Below, in pieces: positions 34,237-43,859 of a DNA stretch of 64,000 bases. Location: NCBI RefSeq assembly GCF_035046485.1, contig NC_085138.1, forward strand, positions 24,026,800 to 24,090,799, written 5' to 3'. This DNA comes from Aedes albopictus (Eukaryota > Arthropoda > Insecta > Diptera > Culicidae). The notes below the pieces were generated by a model. That model did no database searches and was not told the origin of the DNA. It saw only the letters and a list, made by a program, of their open reading frames with translations. A program made the translations under genes and the position numbers. The first letter of the stretch is position 1. Each line of letters opens with the position of its first letter.

Positions 34237-35629
34237 TTACTTACCTTACCGATCAAGCTAAGGCCGGGGTGGCCTCTGCTGTACATATTAGCCGTTTCCG
34301 TTCCATTCGGTTCATGGCTGTTTGTCTCCAGTTCCGCACTCTGCTTAGGGTCCGCAGATCGTTCTCCACTTGGTCGACCCACCTAGCTCGCTGCGCTCCA
34401 CGTCTTCTTGTACCGGTCGGATGACTCTCGAGAACCATTTTAGTCGGGTTGCTATCCGACATCCTGATGACGTGACCCGCCCACCGTAGCATGCATCCCG
34501 ATTTTCGCGGTATGGACGATGGTTGGTTCTCTTAGCAGCTGGTGCAGCTTGTGTTTCATTCGCCTTCTCCAAGTTCCGTCTTCCATCTGCAATCCGCCGT
34601 AGATGGTACGCAACACCTTCCGTTCGAAAACTCCAAGGGCGCGTTGGTCCTCTGCACGTAGGGTCCATGTTTCGTGCCCATAGAGGACGACTGGTCTAAT
34701 CAGCGTTTTGTAGATAGTTAACTTCGTGTGACGGTGAACTTTGTACGATCGTAGAATTCTGCGGAGTCCAAAGTAAGCTCGATTTCCTGCCACAGTGCGC
34801 ATCTGAATTTTTCTGCTGGTGTCGTTGTCGGCGATCACCAGTGAGCCCAAGTACACGAATTCTTCAACCGCCTCGATTTCATCACCGTCGATATGAATTC
34901 GGGGTGGCGGGCGTGGTGATTCCTCCCTGGAGCCCTTTGCCATCATGTACTTTGTCTTCGACACATTATTGGCTAAGCGATTCGCCTGGCTTCACTCTTT
35001 AGTCGGATGTATGTTTCCGCCATCGTCTCAAATTTACGAGCAATAATATCAATATCATCGGCGAAACCAAGCAGCTGAACGGACTTCGTGAAAATCGTCC
35101 CACTCGTGTTTATCTCCGCTCTCCGAATTACACCCTCTAAAGCAATGTTGAACAGCAAGCACGAAAGACCATCACCTTGCCGTAACCCTCTGCGAGATTC
35201 GAAGGGACTCGAGAGTGTCCCTGATACTCGAACTACGCACATCACTCGATCCATCGTCGCCTTGATCAATCGTATCAGTTTATCTGGGAACCCGTATTCG
35301 TGCATAATCTGCCATAGCTGTTCCCGATCGATTGTATCATACGCCGATTTGAAATCGATGAACAAGTGATGTGTGGACACGTTGTATTCGCGGCATTTCT
35401 GCAACACCTGGCGCATGGCGAACATATGGTCCGTTGTAGCGCGTTTTGTAGGTAGTTCCCGCAATCCAACTTGTCGCCCTTTTTGTAGATGGGACACACG
35501 ATACCTTCCATCCATTCTTCCGATAATACTTCCTCCTCCCAAATCTTGGTAATGACCCAGTGTAGTGCTCTCATCAGTGCTTCTCCACCGTATTTTAGAA
35601 GCTCGCTTGGTAGTTGATCTGCTCCAGCG
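34237..35629 (-). pseudogene. Second RTE-family LINE, copy inserted in the Penelope element
   Basis: Flanked by the 12-bp duplication ACAAAAGAATGC (34225-34236 and 35630-35641). The minus strand encodes [81 protein letters not shown], ending TAEATPALA. Against the copy at 62664-64000 it has a 4-base insertion near 34492, a 1-base loss near 34966 and an internal deletion near 35450, so it is dead. The 3' tail is short GGTAA repeats, not poly(A), as usual for RTE. Confidence 0.85.
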
Positions 35630-36014
35630 ACAAAAGAATGCCGTGGTGTAGAATAGGAGCAACGAATCGAGCGTGGCGGCTCATACGGTGGAAACCAACC
35701 ATGAAATAGATTGGGATAGTGCGAAGCTCATTAAAAGTGTGAGAAAAGCTTCCCACTTTAACACATGGGAGTCAATGTTCATCAGCAATGCCCAAGAACC
35801 GCAGATGAATGAAGACGATCCTCCCACCATGTCGAGTCTTTCCCATCTCATCGACACAGTAACATTCTCTCTCTCCTCGAACTCGGATTAGTACGAACAA
35901 CATCGCAATCAGTCGGACATTGTCCCGTAGATGAGCCGCATCGAGCCCCAAACCGGTCAGCATCAAGGTATTTTTTTAATTATTTTGAAGATTTTAAGAA
36001 CCATAAGTGTCGTG

Positions 36015-36417
36015 CAGGGATGGGAACACTCACTTTCAACGAGTAACACTCACTTGCTATTTTCTCAGTTCAGAAGCGTGCAATCAAGAAACGATGTATG
36101 GACGACTTTTGCATTGCGGTTTTGTCTAAAACTTTGCCAAATAGAGTAGGGGTCGCACACGCATACCAAAGTCGTGACAGAGTTGTAAAAGCAACTCTCC
36201 ACGAGGTGAGTGTAATTTACATTCACCTCGTGGAGAGTTGCCTTTGCAGCTCCCTCATGACTTCGGTATGCGTGTGCGACTCCTACTCTATTCGGCAAAG
36301 TTTTAGACAAAACCGCAATGCAAAAGTCGTCCATACATCATTTCTTGATTGCACGCTTCTGAACTGAGAAAATAGCAAGTGAGTGTAACTCTTTGAAAGT
36401 GAGTGTTCCCATCCTTG
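36015..36417. mobile_element. 403-bp hAT-like palindromic foldback element, copy 2
   Basis: The ends are CAGGGATGGGAACACTCACT and, inverted, CAAGGATGGGAACACTCACT, with the 8-bp duplication GTGTCGTG at 36007-36014 and 36418-36425. The arms are about 200 bp each and meet at the centre (about 36216) almost without a loop. Half A of the Penelope pair carries the empty site with one GTGTCGTG. It has the same length and arm plan as 17241-17643. Open frames of 89 codons on each strand encode nearly the same peptide because of the palindrome. Confidence 0.92.
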
Positions 36418-36449
36418 GTGTCGTGTCTTGTCTCGCGTCGCGTTTCGTG

Positions 36450-36830
36450 AAGGCCGTGGTTGTTCTTACGCTAGCACTAAATACACTGCTGTTCCCAGCT
36501 CGCGTGTGTTAACGCAGCTCTGGTACATGGTATGATTACCTAGATCTAGGCGTTCACACCATGGATCCTGTCCAGCACACCTCTTCCAGCGCTACGATGC
36601 TGAACCCATGGTCCTTCCGTAGATCGGCGAGTATGCAGGTGTCCCTGATGAAGTTGAGAGATCTTCAGTTCCAATGCGTTTTTAACGGCTAGCTCGTAGG
36701 GCCGGACTCCAATCTTCTACTTTCCGGAACACTTTTGAAGATAATTGAGCCTAGAGTCCTGGCACCGATTTTCAAAATTAACGTTCGCGTTCATCTGCCT
36801 GGCAAACGATTCGACAACTTTTTACGGGTA
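36450..36830 (-). pseudogene. 5' third of the interrupted JAM1-like RTE
   Basis: The minus strand reads pieces such as RDTCILADLRKDHGFSIVAL and EEVCWTGSM, resembling the N-terminal endonuclease of RTE elements, in broken frames. The probable 5' end is near 36830. It fits as the missing start of the element at 30207-32806, displaced by the Penelope insertion. Inferred from order and orientation. Confidence 0.55.
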
Positions 36831-37245
36831 GAATAATTTTGGCTTATTGTTGCTATTGCTATAACAATCCTAATATTTTAATTTTCTCGTATCTTTCTGA
36901 CGTTTTATTTGTAAGGCGAAGCATTTTTACGCGAAATATCATATAAAAACATATCTTTTTCTTCTTGCAAAATTATTTGCTGTTTTGTAAGTTATGTCAC
37001 ATAAGCACTGTCACTTATTCATTTGGTGTCTGGTTGTTTATCGTGACGCAACACGGACTGGACTGGACACACACAATTTAATAGTTTTCTTTGATACATC
37101 GAGGTTTTAAAATTAGTCTAGTAACGCTAATCTTCGTTTGTTAGAATCCCACTGGAAACATGTTAATTCTACTACTTCACTGCATTTTTTTTTAAGAAAA
37201 AAAAACTTTTTTTTCTACCAGGTTTTATGTAATGTATGCAATGCA
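36831..37245. other. Intronic, nothing recognised
   Basis: AT-rich, no supported feature. Confidence 0.35.
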
Positions 37246-37249
37246 TTAA

Positions 37250-37495
37250 GGAGAAACTAGAGAGGATACAAATATGGCTGCCACAAATGGCCGACTTGAT
37301 CCCCTACTCACGTTTTCAAGAGCACCAATCTTAAAAATTCGTAAACAAATGCTTCCGATTTGGAAAAACTGCTTCTATTTGCAAGTGAGCAAAGCCAGGA
37401 TAAACAAGTGCGGCTTGGTTCGATGCTTCGTTCGTCAGATTTGTGCTTTTAAAGTTTGTATGCAAAATTGCAAAGGGATTTATTGATGTTTCACC
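37250..37495. mobile_element. TTAA-flanked MITE, copy 2
   Basis: The ends are GGAGAAACTAG and, inverted, GGTGAAACATC, flanked by TTAA (37246-37249 and 37496-37499). It shares TTTTCAAGAGCACNAATCTN and CAGATTTGTGYTYTT with the 8258-8464 element. Confidence 0.6.
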
Positions 37496-37699
37496 TTAAA
37501 GAAACATAAAAATTTCTATCAACCCACCACGTGGACATCGAATTTTTGTGTTCTGCCAGTAGTGGGGTCACCGCAGAGGTCAACCCGCAATATATTCATG
37601 ACATTGCTGACAGTTATGAAATATATACATCATGCACCAACAATGTGAACGAGAGAATGCACGGGATTAAAAAGGGGGCGCACGACGGAATCCAATTAC

Positions 37700-38116
37700 C
37701 TTGACCGGCACGGGGTATGGCTTTTCCACCGGGACGGCGTACGGCTGCGGGATGGGGATGCCAATCTTCTTGGTGACCACCGTGTGGCTGTGGGTGTGCG
37801 CGTGAGCTCCCAGGATCGGTCCAAGGGGGCCCGACGGTGGCACGGCAGCGCCTACTACGACACCATCGTGGAAATGAGGCAGAGGCAGTGGCGCCGCCAC
37901 CGCTGGAGCTGGGAAGGCATGGGCGTGAGCGTGGGCGTGGGCATGGGCAAAAGCGTGACCATAAACGGGGGCCGCCGGTGCGTAGGCTCCCAGACCGAAG
38001 ATGCCACGCTTCTCCTTCCGACTGGGATCCGGTTTGGATGCGGGCGTCTCGATGGGTGATGTCGTTATCGCTAAGGAGGTCCCAACCGTCAGCAGCGGGA
38101 GGAGCAGCACCTGCAT
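37700..38116 (-). CDS. Secreted Pro/Val- and His/Ala-rich cuticular-type protein, 5' exon
   Basis: 139 codons on the minus strand. The start MQVLLLPLLTVGTSLA is a signal peptide (short n-region, Leu-rich core, small residues before the likely cut). Next come a charged linker (ETPASKPDPSRKEKRG), GIFGLGAYAPAAPVYG, an (AH)n run, a Pro/Ala segment, HTHSHTVVTKKIGIPIPQPY and AVPVEKPYPVPVK, ending at a GTAATT donor. It joins in phase to the exon at 29108-28833. The start is ambiguous: CCCATGCAG/GTGCTG after a pyrimidine tract is also a good 3' splice site, so the ATG used here may instead be the end of an intron, with a tiny first exon further upstream. R1 copy 2 with its BEL insertion starts only about 430 bp upstream. 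The likely role is an extracellular structural (cuticle-like) protein; the family is not assigned. Confidence 0.8.
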
Positions 38117-38550
38117 GGGAAGACCGGGAAAAAGGAAAATTTAGAATAATTACGTTCACGTTGTCTGGTTCAGCTTAACCAGATGAATTTTCCCGAAGAG
38201 GCGATAATTTAATTTTATTCATAGTCGCCGACCGTCGTCATTCAGGTGCGAGTATCGACCATGTTCCTCAGCTTTATCCAGGAAGTAGGCAATCAGCGAC
38301 ACGCGGTTTGGGGGCTATTGTTCCGTGGAACGCTTTGTTTTGAGCCTTATTGTTTTACACGACCCGGTGGGTTTTTCACCGGATGTCATTTCCCGCGTTG
38401 ATGGAAAGCTTCCGAGTTACGGCACCAAAATGTGCTGCTGCTGCTGACAACTGGCTGACGAGATTTTGATTTAGGATACCGTTTGCTCTTATGTACCTAC
38501 CGAGCCGTGATAACACAGCTCACGTGTTGGATGAATCCAAGTGCAACGTG
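38117..38550. promoter_or_regulatory. Upstream of the cuticular-type exon
   Basis: The promoter or first intron of the minus-strand gene must lie here or beyond the R1/BEL insertion. Candidate short first exons could not be fixed. Confidence 0.35.
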
Positions 38551-38560
38551 AAGCGGGTTG

Positions 38561-40057
38561 ATGAGATCTCCGACAAGGAGAAGTGAGGAGATAGGCGCTG
38601 GGAGTTGCGTACGCAGCTCAAGCGTGGGTGCTCCAGTCCACTTCCCGGCAAGCCAGCCGGTGGAGGTTATGGACGGAGCGTGGTTGTTGAGGGCCGTCAA
38701 CCGAGGATCCAAAGGACGGTCCGCAATAGAGGTGGCTGAGCAGCAGCTTGGCAAAATCATCGACTTTGCGTCCACTAAGTCGAACATTAGCAAGGACCTG
38801 AAAACGGCCTTGCTTCGACTTAGGGCGTCGATCGACGATGCCAAGCAGGAGCACGCGGCACTCGCGTTGCTGACTGCTGCAGCAGCGGAGCCTGCAAATG
38901 AGAAAGTGCCGAAGTTTACCCAAACGGAGGCCTTCTCCTTCGCAGGAAGTCCGAATAAGGCGGAAGCGACTGCTCGCGACAAACGGGGCAAGCAATCGCA
39001 GAAGCGGGCGAGGCAACCGTCAGGCGAGGAGCTGTCTGGCGGTGCCCGCAAGGCCAGGCGAATCATTACCCCGAAAGTCGGTAATAATGCCGGAAGGTCG
39101 GACCCCAGCCAGGGTTCCCGGAAAGCTGGGAAGGGTGGGCCTGAAAAGGCTGGCCCGTCCCGGAACGATGGGAACAAGGGGTTGCGACCGCTAGTGGGCC
39201 CTCAACAGCCACAGAGTAGGGCGATCCAAGGGGAGGACCCCCCTTGGACGAAGGTAGAGCGGAAGAGGAAGAAGAAGGCGAATCCGCAGGTAGTAGCGCA
39301 GGACGCCAAGCCAAGGCGTAGGAGGGCAGGTGCCAAGCGCGAGAAAGGCGACGCTATCGTCATCAAGACGGAACAGTCCAAGTACTCGGACGTCTTGAAG
39401 ATGATGCGAAGCGAAGCCAAGCTTGAGGGTCTTGGAGCCGACGTACGCAGTATTAGACGTACTCGTACGGGCGAGATGATCCTGGAGCTGAAGCGCCAGA
39501 AGGAGCACAAGGGCGCCGCCTATAAGAGGCTGGCAGAAGAGGTCCTTGGTGAGGGTGTGCAGGTGAGGGCTCTGACACATGAGGCGACTCTGAAGGTCAA
39601 GGACATCGATGAGATCACCGAAGTGGAAGAGCTCGTCACGGCACTGCGGCAACAGTGCGATGTGCAGGTGGCCGCCGCAGCCGTTAAGCTACGGAAAGGG
39701 CCAGCAGGGACACAGATAGCTTTGGTTCAGCTACCTGTGGCGGACGTCAAAAAGTCCGTTAAAGTAGGGAGCATAAAGGTGGGTTGGTGTGTATGTCACC
39801 TGACATTCCACGAGCCACCAGAGGTTTGCTTCAGGTGTCTGGAACCAGGACACAAGTCGTGGGACTGCAAAGGCCCCGACAGGCGCAAACTGTGCAGGCG
39901 ATGCGGCGCTGAAGGTCATAAGGCCCAAAGCTGCACGAGTCCGCCCATCTGCATGATCTGTACCGGGAAATCCTCGAACAACAGACATCCGATGGGTGGC
40001 CCAAGGTGCCCGGCCTTCAAGAAAGCCGCAGTGAACAACAAATCACAGTGCAGGTAA
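38561..40057 (+). CDS. R1-clade LINE ORF1, N-terminally truncated
   Basis: About 498 codons from the first internal ATG (MRSPTRRSEEIGAG). A Ser/Lys/Arg-rich basic middle (KVERKRKKKANPQ) precedes zinc knuckles at about residues 424-484: CFRCLEPGHKSWDC, CRRCGAEGHKAQSC and CMIC. R1 ORF1 proteins bind element RNA in cytoplasmic or nuclear particles. It lacks the first ~20 residues of copy 1 and any element promoter, so expression depends on flanking DNA. No internal stop. It ends SQCR-stop and overlaps ORF2 by about 50 bases. Confidence 0.88.
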   Translation: MRSPTRRSEEIGAGSCVRSSSVGAPVHFPASQPVEVMDGAWLLRAVNRGSKGRSAIEVAEQQLGKIIDFASTKSNISKDLKTALLRLRASIDDAKQEHAALALLTAAAAEPANEKVPKFTQTEAFSFAGSPNKAEATARDKRGKQSQKRARQPSGEELSGGARKARRIITPKVGNNAGRSDPSQGSRKAGKGGPEKAGPSRNDGNKGLRPLVGPQQPQSRAIQGEDPPWTKVERKRKKKANPQVVAQDAKPRRRRAGAKREKGDAIVIKTEQSKYSDVLKMMRSEAKLEGLGADVRSIRRTRTGEMILELKRQKEHKGAAYKRLAEEVLGEGVQVRALTHEATLKVKDIDEITEVEELVTALRQQCDVQVAAAAVKLRKGPAGTQIALVQLPVADVKKSVKVGSIKVGWCVCHLTFHEPPEVCFRCLEPGHKSWDCKGPDRRKLCRRCGAEGHKAQSCTSPPICMICTGKSSNNRHPMGGPRCPAFKKAAVNNKSQCR

Positions 40058-43029
40058 CGCAGCTGAACCTGAACCACTGTGATGCGGCTCAGCAACTGCT
40101 TTGTCAGGCAGTTTCTGAGTGGGAGACGGATATCGCCATCATATCGGACCCATACCGAGTACCCGCCGGCAACGGCAACTGGGTCGCGGATGGGACCAGA
40201 AAAATGGCGGCGATATGGACGACGGGTAAATACCCCGTTCAGGAGTTGGTGTCTACTACCTATGAGGGCTTCGTGGTCGCCAAAGTAAACGGGGTCTTCT
40301 TCTGTAGCTGTTATGCGCCTCCGCGGTGGCCGATCGAGCAGTTCACGCAAATGCTGGACCGCTTAACGACCGTGCTAACAGGGCGAAGGCCGGTGGTAAT
40401 AGCGGGCGACTTTAATGCCTGGGCCGTGGAATGGGGAAGCCGTTTCACGAACCAGCGGGGTCAGATCCTGCTAGAAACACTGGCCATCTTAGATGTCGAC
40501 TTGGCTAATGTCGGTACCAAGAGTACCTTTAGTCGAAACGGAGCGGAGTCAATTATTGACGTGACCTTTTGTAGTCCTGGCCTAACAAGTAGTTCGAACT
40601 GGAGAGTAGATGATGGCTACACTCACAGCGACCACCTGGCGGTTCGCTACAGTATCGACTACAATAACAGCAGACAGCGGATAGAAGAAGAGGCGGCTAG
40701 GCCAAGGCCAAGCCCTCGCAGGTGGAAGACATCATACTTCGACGAAGGGGTATTTAGGGAGGCGCTCCGCCGTGGGCGAAACTTAATCGGTTTAGACGGC
40801 GACGAGCTGGTAGCGGTGCTCTCACGTGCGTGTGATGCGACCATGCCTAGGCGAGTCCACCCTAAAAATGGGAGGCCACCGGCTTACTGGTGGACCGACG
40901 CGATTGCGGACCTGCGCCGCGCCTGCCTACGGGCTAGGCGGCGGATGCAGCGAGCACGATCAGAGGAAGAGCGAAACGAACGGCGGGTGGTGTTCGCCGC
41001 TGCAAAAGCCGCGCTTAAGACCGAGATAAGAGCAAGCAAAAAGGCCTGCTTTGAGGGTCTCTGTCAGAGTGCCAATACGAACCCGTGGGGTGACGCCTAC
41101 AGGATCGTTATGGCCAAGACGAGAGGTGTGATGGCTCCTACAGAGCAATCTCCAGAGATGTTGGAGGGGATCATTGGAGGACTTTTTCCGCGTCATGATC
41201 CTAGTCCTTGGCCTCCTTTCGTAGGACAGCCGGGGACTGGGGCTGGCGATGAGGAGAGGGTCACCGATGTGGAACTTGCGGGGATAGCTAAGTCCCTTAG
41301 CGTAGGTAAGGCCCCAGGTCCGGACGGAGTTCCGAACCTGGCCTTAAAAGTAGCTATTGCAGAGGCTCCCGAGATGTTCAGGTCTGCTATGCAGAAATGC
41401 CTGGACGAGGGAGTTTTCCCAGAAGCTTGGAAGAGGCAGAGCCTGGTACTATTGCCAAAGGCGGGGAAACCACCCGGAGACCCGTCGGCATATAGACCAA
41501 TATGCTTGATTGACACGGCGGGGAAGGTGCTCGAAAAGATCATCCTCAATAGAATGTTGCGGTTCACCGAGGGCGAAAGTGGTCTTTCGAGTAACCAGTA
41601 CGGCTTCCGGAAGGGGAGGTCCACCGTAGACGCTATCTTGTCGGTTACAAAAACCGCCGAGAAAGCACTCGAGCCTAAGAGCAGGGGAATTCGCTTTTGC
41701 GCGGTAGTGACTCTGGATGTAAGGAATGCGTTTAATAGCGCCAGCTGGTCTGCTATTGCCGATGCGCTCTTGCGTCTGGGGATACCGGAGTACCTGTACA
41801 AGATTCTCGGAAGTTACTTTCAGAATCGTGTACTAGTCTACGACACGGAGGTGGGTCGGAAGTGCTTTCACATAATCTCAGGAGTCCCGCAAGGTTCCAT
41901 CCTGGGTCCGGTGTTATGGAATGTCATGTACGACGAGGTGTTGAGGTTAGAGTATCCAGTGGGAGTGGTGATTGTCGGATTTGCCGACGACATTACGCTC
42001 GAAGTCTACGGTGAAACGATAGAGGAGGTAAAGTTGACTACCAACCACTCGATCAAGGTTGTGGAGGCGTGGATGCGGTCCAGGAAACTGGAGCTGGCTC
42101 ACCACAAGACAGAGGTGACGGTTGTTAACAACCTGAAGTCGGAGCAGCAGACGGAGATCAGTGTAGGAGACTGTACTATCCTGTCAAAGCGCTCCGTCAA
42201 ACACTTGGGCGTGATGATCGACGATAAGCTTACCTTCGGTAGCCACGTCGATTATGCCTGTAAAAGAGCCTCCACAGCTATTGTGGCACTGTCCCGGATG
42301 ATGTCCAATAGCTCTGCGGTGTACGCCAGTAAGCGCAAGCTTCTGGCTAGTGTTGCTACATCCATACTTAGGTATGGCGGCCCGGCGTGGGGCACCGCGC
42401 TAAGTACTAAATGCTACCGACGGAAGCTGGAAAGTACTTACAGGCTTATGTGCCTGAGGGTTGCGAGCGCGTACCGTACCGTGTCACATGACGCTCTCTG
42501 CGTCATTACTGGTATGGTGCCTATCAGCATTCTTATCAGTGAGGACATGGAGTGCTTCGAAATGCGCGGCACAAGAGGCATACGCAGGACTGTCAGGATG
42601 GCCTCTATGGTCAAATGGCAGCGCGCGTGGGACAGTTCCACCAAAGGAAGGTGGACCTATAGGTTGATACCGAGGGTAGATAGTTGGATTAATAGGCGCC
42701 ATGGGGAAGTCACATTCCACCTGACACAGGTCCTTACAGGTCATGGTTGCTTCCGACAGTATCTACACCGTTTCGGGCATGCGGATTCTCCCGAATGCCC
42801 AGTGTGCAATGGTTTAGAGGAAACGGCGGAACACGTTTTGTTCGTGTGCCCGCGTTTTCGCACAATGCGTGACCGCATGCTTGCCACATGCGGGGAGGAC
42901 ACAACTCCGGACAACTTGGTCCAGAGGATGTGTAGGGATGAGTTTGGCTGGAACGCCGTTTCAACGGCTATTACCCACATCGTCTGGGAGCTACAGAGGA
43001 GGTGGCGCGTGGACTCGGAGAATGGCTAG
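40006..43029 (+). CDS. R1-clade LINE ORF2: endonuclease and reverse transcriptase, intact
   Basis: About 1007 open codons. The N-terminal apurinic-type endonuclease (about 15-225) has QLNLNHCDAAQQLL, GDFNAW near 135 and SDHLAV near 205. The RT (about 480-760) has KAPGPDGVPN, YRPICLIDTAGKVLEK, SSNQYGFRKGRSTVDAI, GVPQGSILGPVLW and the catalytic FADD near 660. The C-terminus carries the CPVCNGLEETAEHVLFVC zinc motif near 930. Endonuclease nicks the target and RT copies the RNA from the nick. There is no ATG near the beginning: the frame opens inside the ORF1 end and the first plausible residues follow SQCR-stop overlap, so reinitiation or frameshifting is expected. All motifs are present, so the protein looks functional, though the element lost its 5' promoter. 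The family normally includes rDNA-specific members; this copy is not in rDNA. Confidence 0.92.
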   Translation: MPGLQESRSEQQITVQVTQLNLNHCDAAQQLLCQAVSEWETDIAIISDPYRVPAGNGNWVADGTRKMAAIWTTGKYPVQELVSTTYEGFVVAKVNGVFFCSCYAPPRWPIEQFTQMLDRLTTVLTGRRPVVIAGDFNAWAVEWGSRFTNQRGQILLETLAILDVDLANVGTKSTFSRNGAESIIDVTFCSPGLTSSSNWRVDDGYTHSDHLAVRYSIDYNNSRQRIEEEAARPRPSPRRWKTSYFDEGVFREALRRGRNLIGLDGDELVAVLSRACDATMPRRVHPKNGRPPAYWWTDAIADLRRACLRARRRMQRARSEEERNERRVVFAAAKAALKTEIRASKKACFEGLCQSANTNPWGDAYRIVMAKTRGVMAPTEQSPEMLEGIIGGLFPRHDPSPWPPFVGQPGTGAGDEERVTDVELAGIAKSLSVGKAPGPDGVPNLALKVAIAEAPEMFRSAMQKCLDEGVFPEAWKRQSLVLLPKAGKPPGDPSAYRPICLIDTAGKVLEKIILNRMLRFTEGESGLSSNQYGFRKGRSTVDAILSVTKTAEKALEPKSRGIRFCAVVTLDVRNAFNSASWSAIADALLRLGIPEYLYKILGSYFQNRVLVYDTEVGRKCFHIISGVPQGSILGPVLWNVMYDEVLRLEYPVGVVIVGFADDITLEVYGETIEEVKLTTNHSIKVVEAWMRSRKLELAHHKTEVTVVNNLKSEQQTEISVGDCTILSKRSVKHLGVMIDDKLTFGSHVDYACKRASTAIVALSRMMSNSSAVYASKRKLLASVATSILRYGGPAWGTALSTKCYRRKLESTYRLMCLRVASAYRTVSHDALCVITGMVPISILISEDMECFEMRGTRGIRRTVRMASMVKWQRAWDSSTKGRWTYRLIPRVDSWINRRHGEVTFHLTQVLTGHGCFRQYLHRFGHADSPECPVCNGLEETAEHVLFVCPRFRTMRDRMLATCGEDTTPDNLVQRMCRDEFGWNAVSTAITHIVWELQRRWRVDSENG

Positions 43030-43657
43030 TCCAGATGCAGTACAAGAGGTGGTCCAGGGGTTCGGAGTCGGCTTCGTAGGCCATACCGGTGCCCTGCGGT
43101 CGAGATCGACCAACAACGATTAAGTGGCCGCGGAGAGGAAGTCCCGGTAGTGGTGCTGTCGTGGCGTCGGTCTACTGGGTTGGATCCGAGTCCGCGGTTG
43201 GAAAGGGGTCCCCGGCAAGGGTCGGGGTAGGTGAGATCCTGCTGTCTGCAACCTACGGGTGCATCTGATAGGGCCTGAAGGGTAGTGATACCCTTCCTTA
43301 CGGGCAGGTCAGATCGGGTTGCACGTGGGCATCAGTTCTTGATGTCCGCTCAGCAGTAGGGCGCGGGCGGGGTTGACCCTGCCCGCCTTCCGAGGACAAA
43401 GGGAGTGGCGAGGACCACTCGGGAAACTGGCTAAGCGCCAGCATGCTACCGTGATGGACTCTCCAAAGCGAGTCATCGATGTTCGTTGCTGCAGGCTACG
43501 CAGCTAACCTTGTGGGTGCGATGTGCACTAGCCCCTCTCTGAAGCAATACCTTCTTGGTGGTTCCGGAGAGACGTAGGGTTTGGCGACCATAGGAATGGT
43601 TTAGTGGGTACGAGGAGAGAGTAGTCCTGGATTTTACTTTTGTTGTAGAAGACGGCC

Positions 43658-43859
43658 TGATTGGGTAATTTTGAAATACAGTCCACATTTCTTTCAGTGT
43701 AACTTTTTCCTCTGTTTGCATTACCTGAAAAACGAACAAACTTTGTACCCTGAGTTAGTTGAGTAATAAACGTTGTACCGATTGAACGCGTTCGTGTTTT
43801 CGTCTCGCTTAACCGAAGAAATCGCTGTCCCAGACCACGAAACCATTTTCCCCGGAACA
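43658..43859 (+). repeat. BEL 5' LTR
   Basis: Begins TGATTGGGTAATTTTG and ends CCCCGGAACA. It contains AATAAA at 43765-43770 as a polyadenylation signal. Confidence 0.95.

Larger units (their letters stand above)
33986..36449 (+). pseudogene. Penelope-like element half B (GIY-YIG endonuclease end)
   Basis: The + strand frame 33986-34236 contains CGIYQIPCKDCPAVYIGQTR, the paired GIY and YIG motifs of the Penelope-type homing-endonuclease domain, preceded by a Cys-rich linker. The frame is cut by the RTE insertion 34237-35629 and continues at 35642 with [20 protein letters not shown] and WESMFISNAQEPQMNEDDPP to a stop near 35890. A 3' flank follows to about 36449, cut by the 403-bp foldback element. 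No Penelope RT core is visible. GIY-YIG plus RT is the hallmark of PLEs; here only the endonuclease survives. Head-to-head with half A. Confidence 0.8.
29109..37699 (-). other. 8.6-kb intron of the cuticular-type gene
   Basis: Donor AAG/GTAATT at 37699 and acceptor CCAG at 29109 on the minus strand. The intron holds a nest: an RTE element, a Penelope-like pair, a second RTE family and several MITEs (listed separately). 29109-29948 has no recognised feature. Confidence 0.75.

Noticed and set aside
33986..34261. Host GIY-YIG nuclease gene
   Set aside because: The frame is cut by an RTE and its tail and 3' flank recur at 32807-33762, so it is a retroelement relic.
38551..43657. R1 element implying a 28S rDNA locus
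   Set aside because: Flanks are unique or other repeats and the target duplications are not rDNA-like; only the clade is R1.
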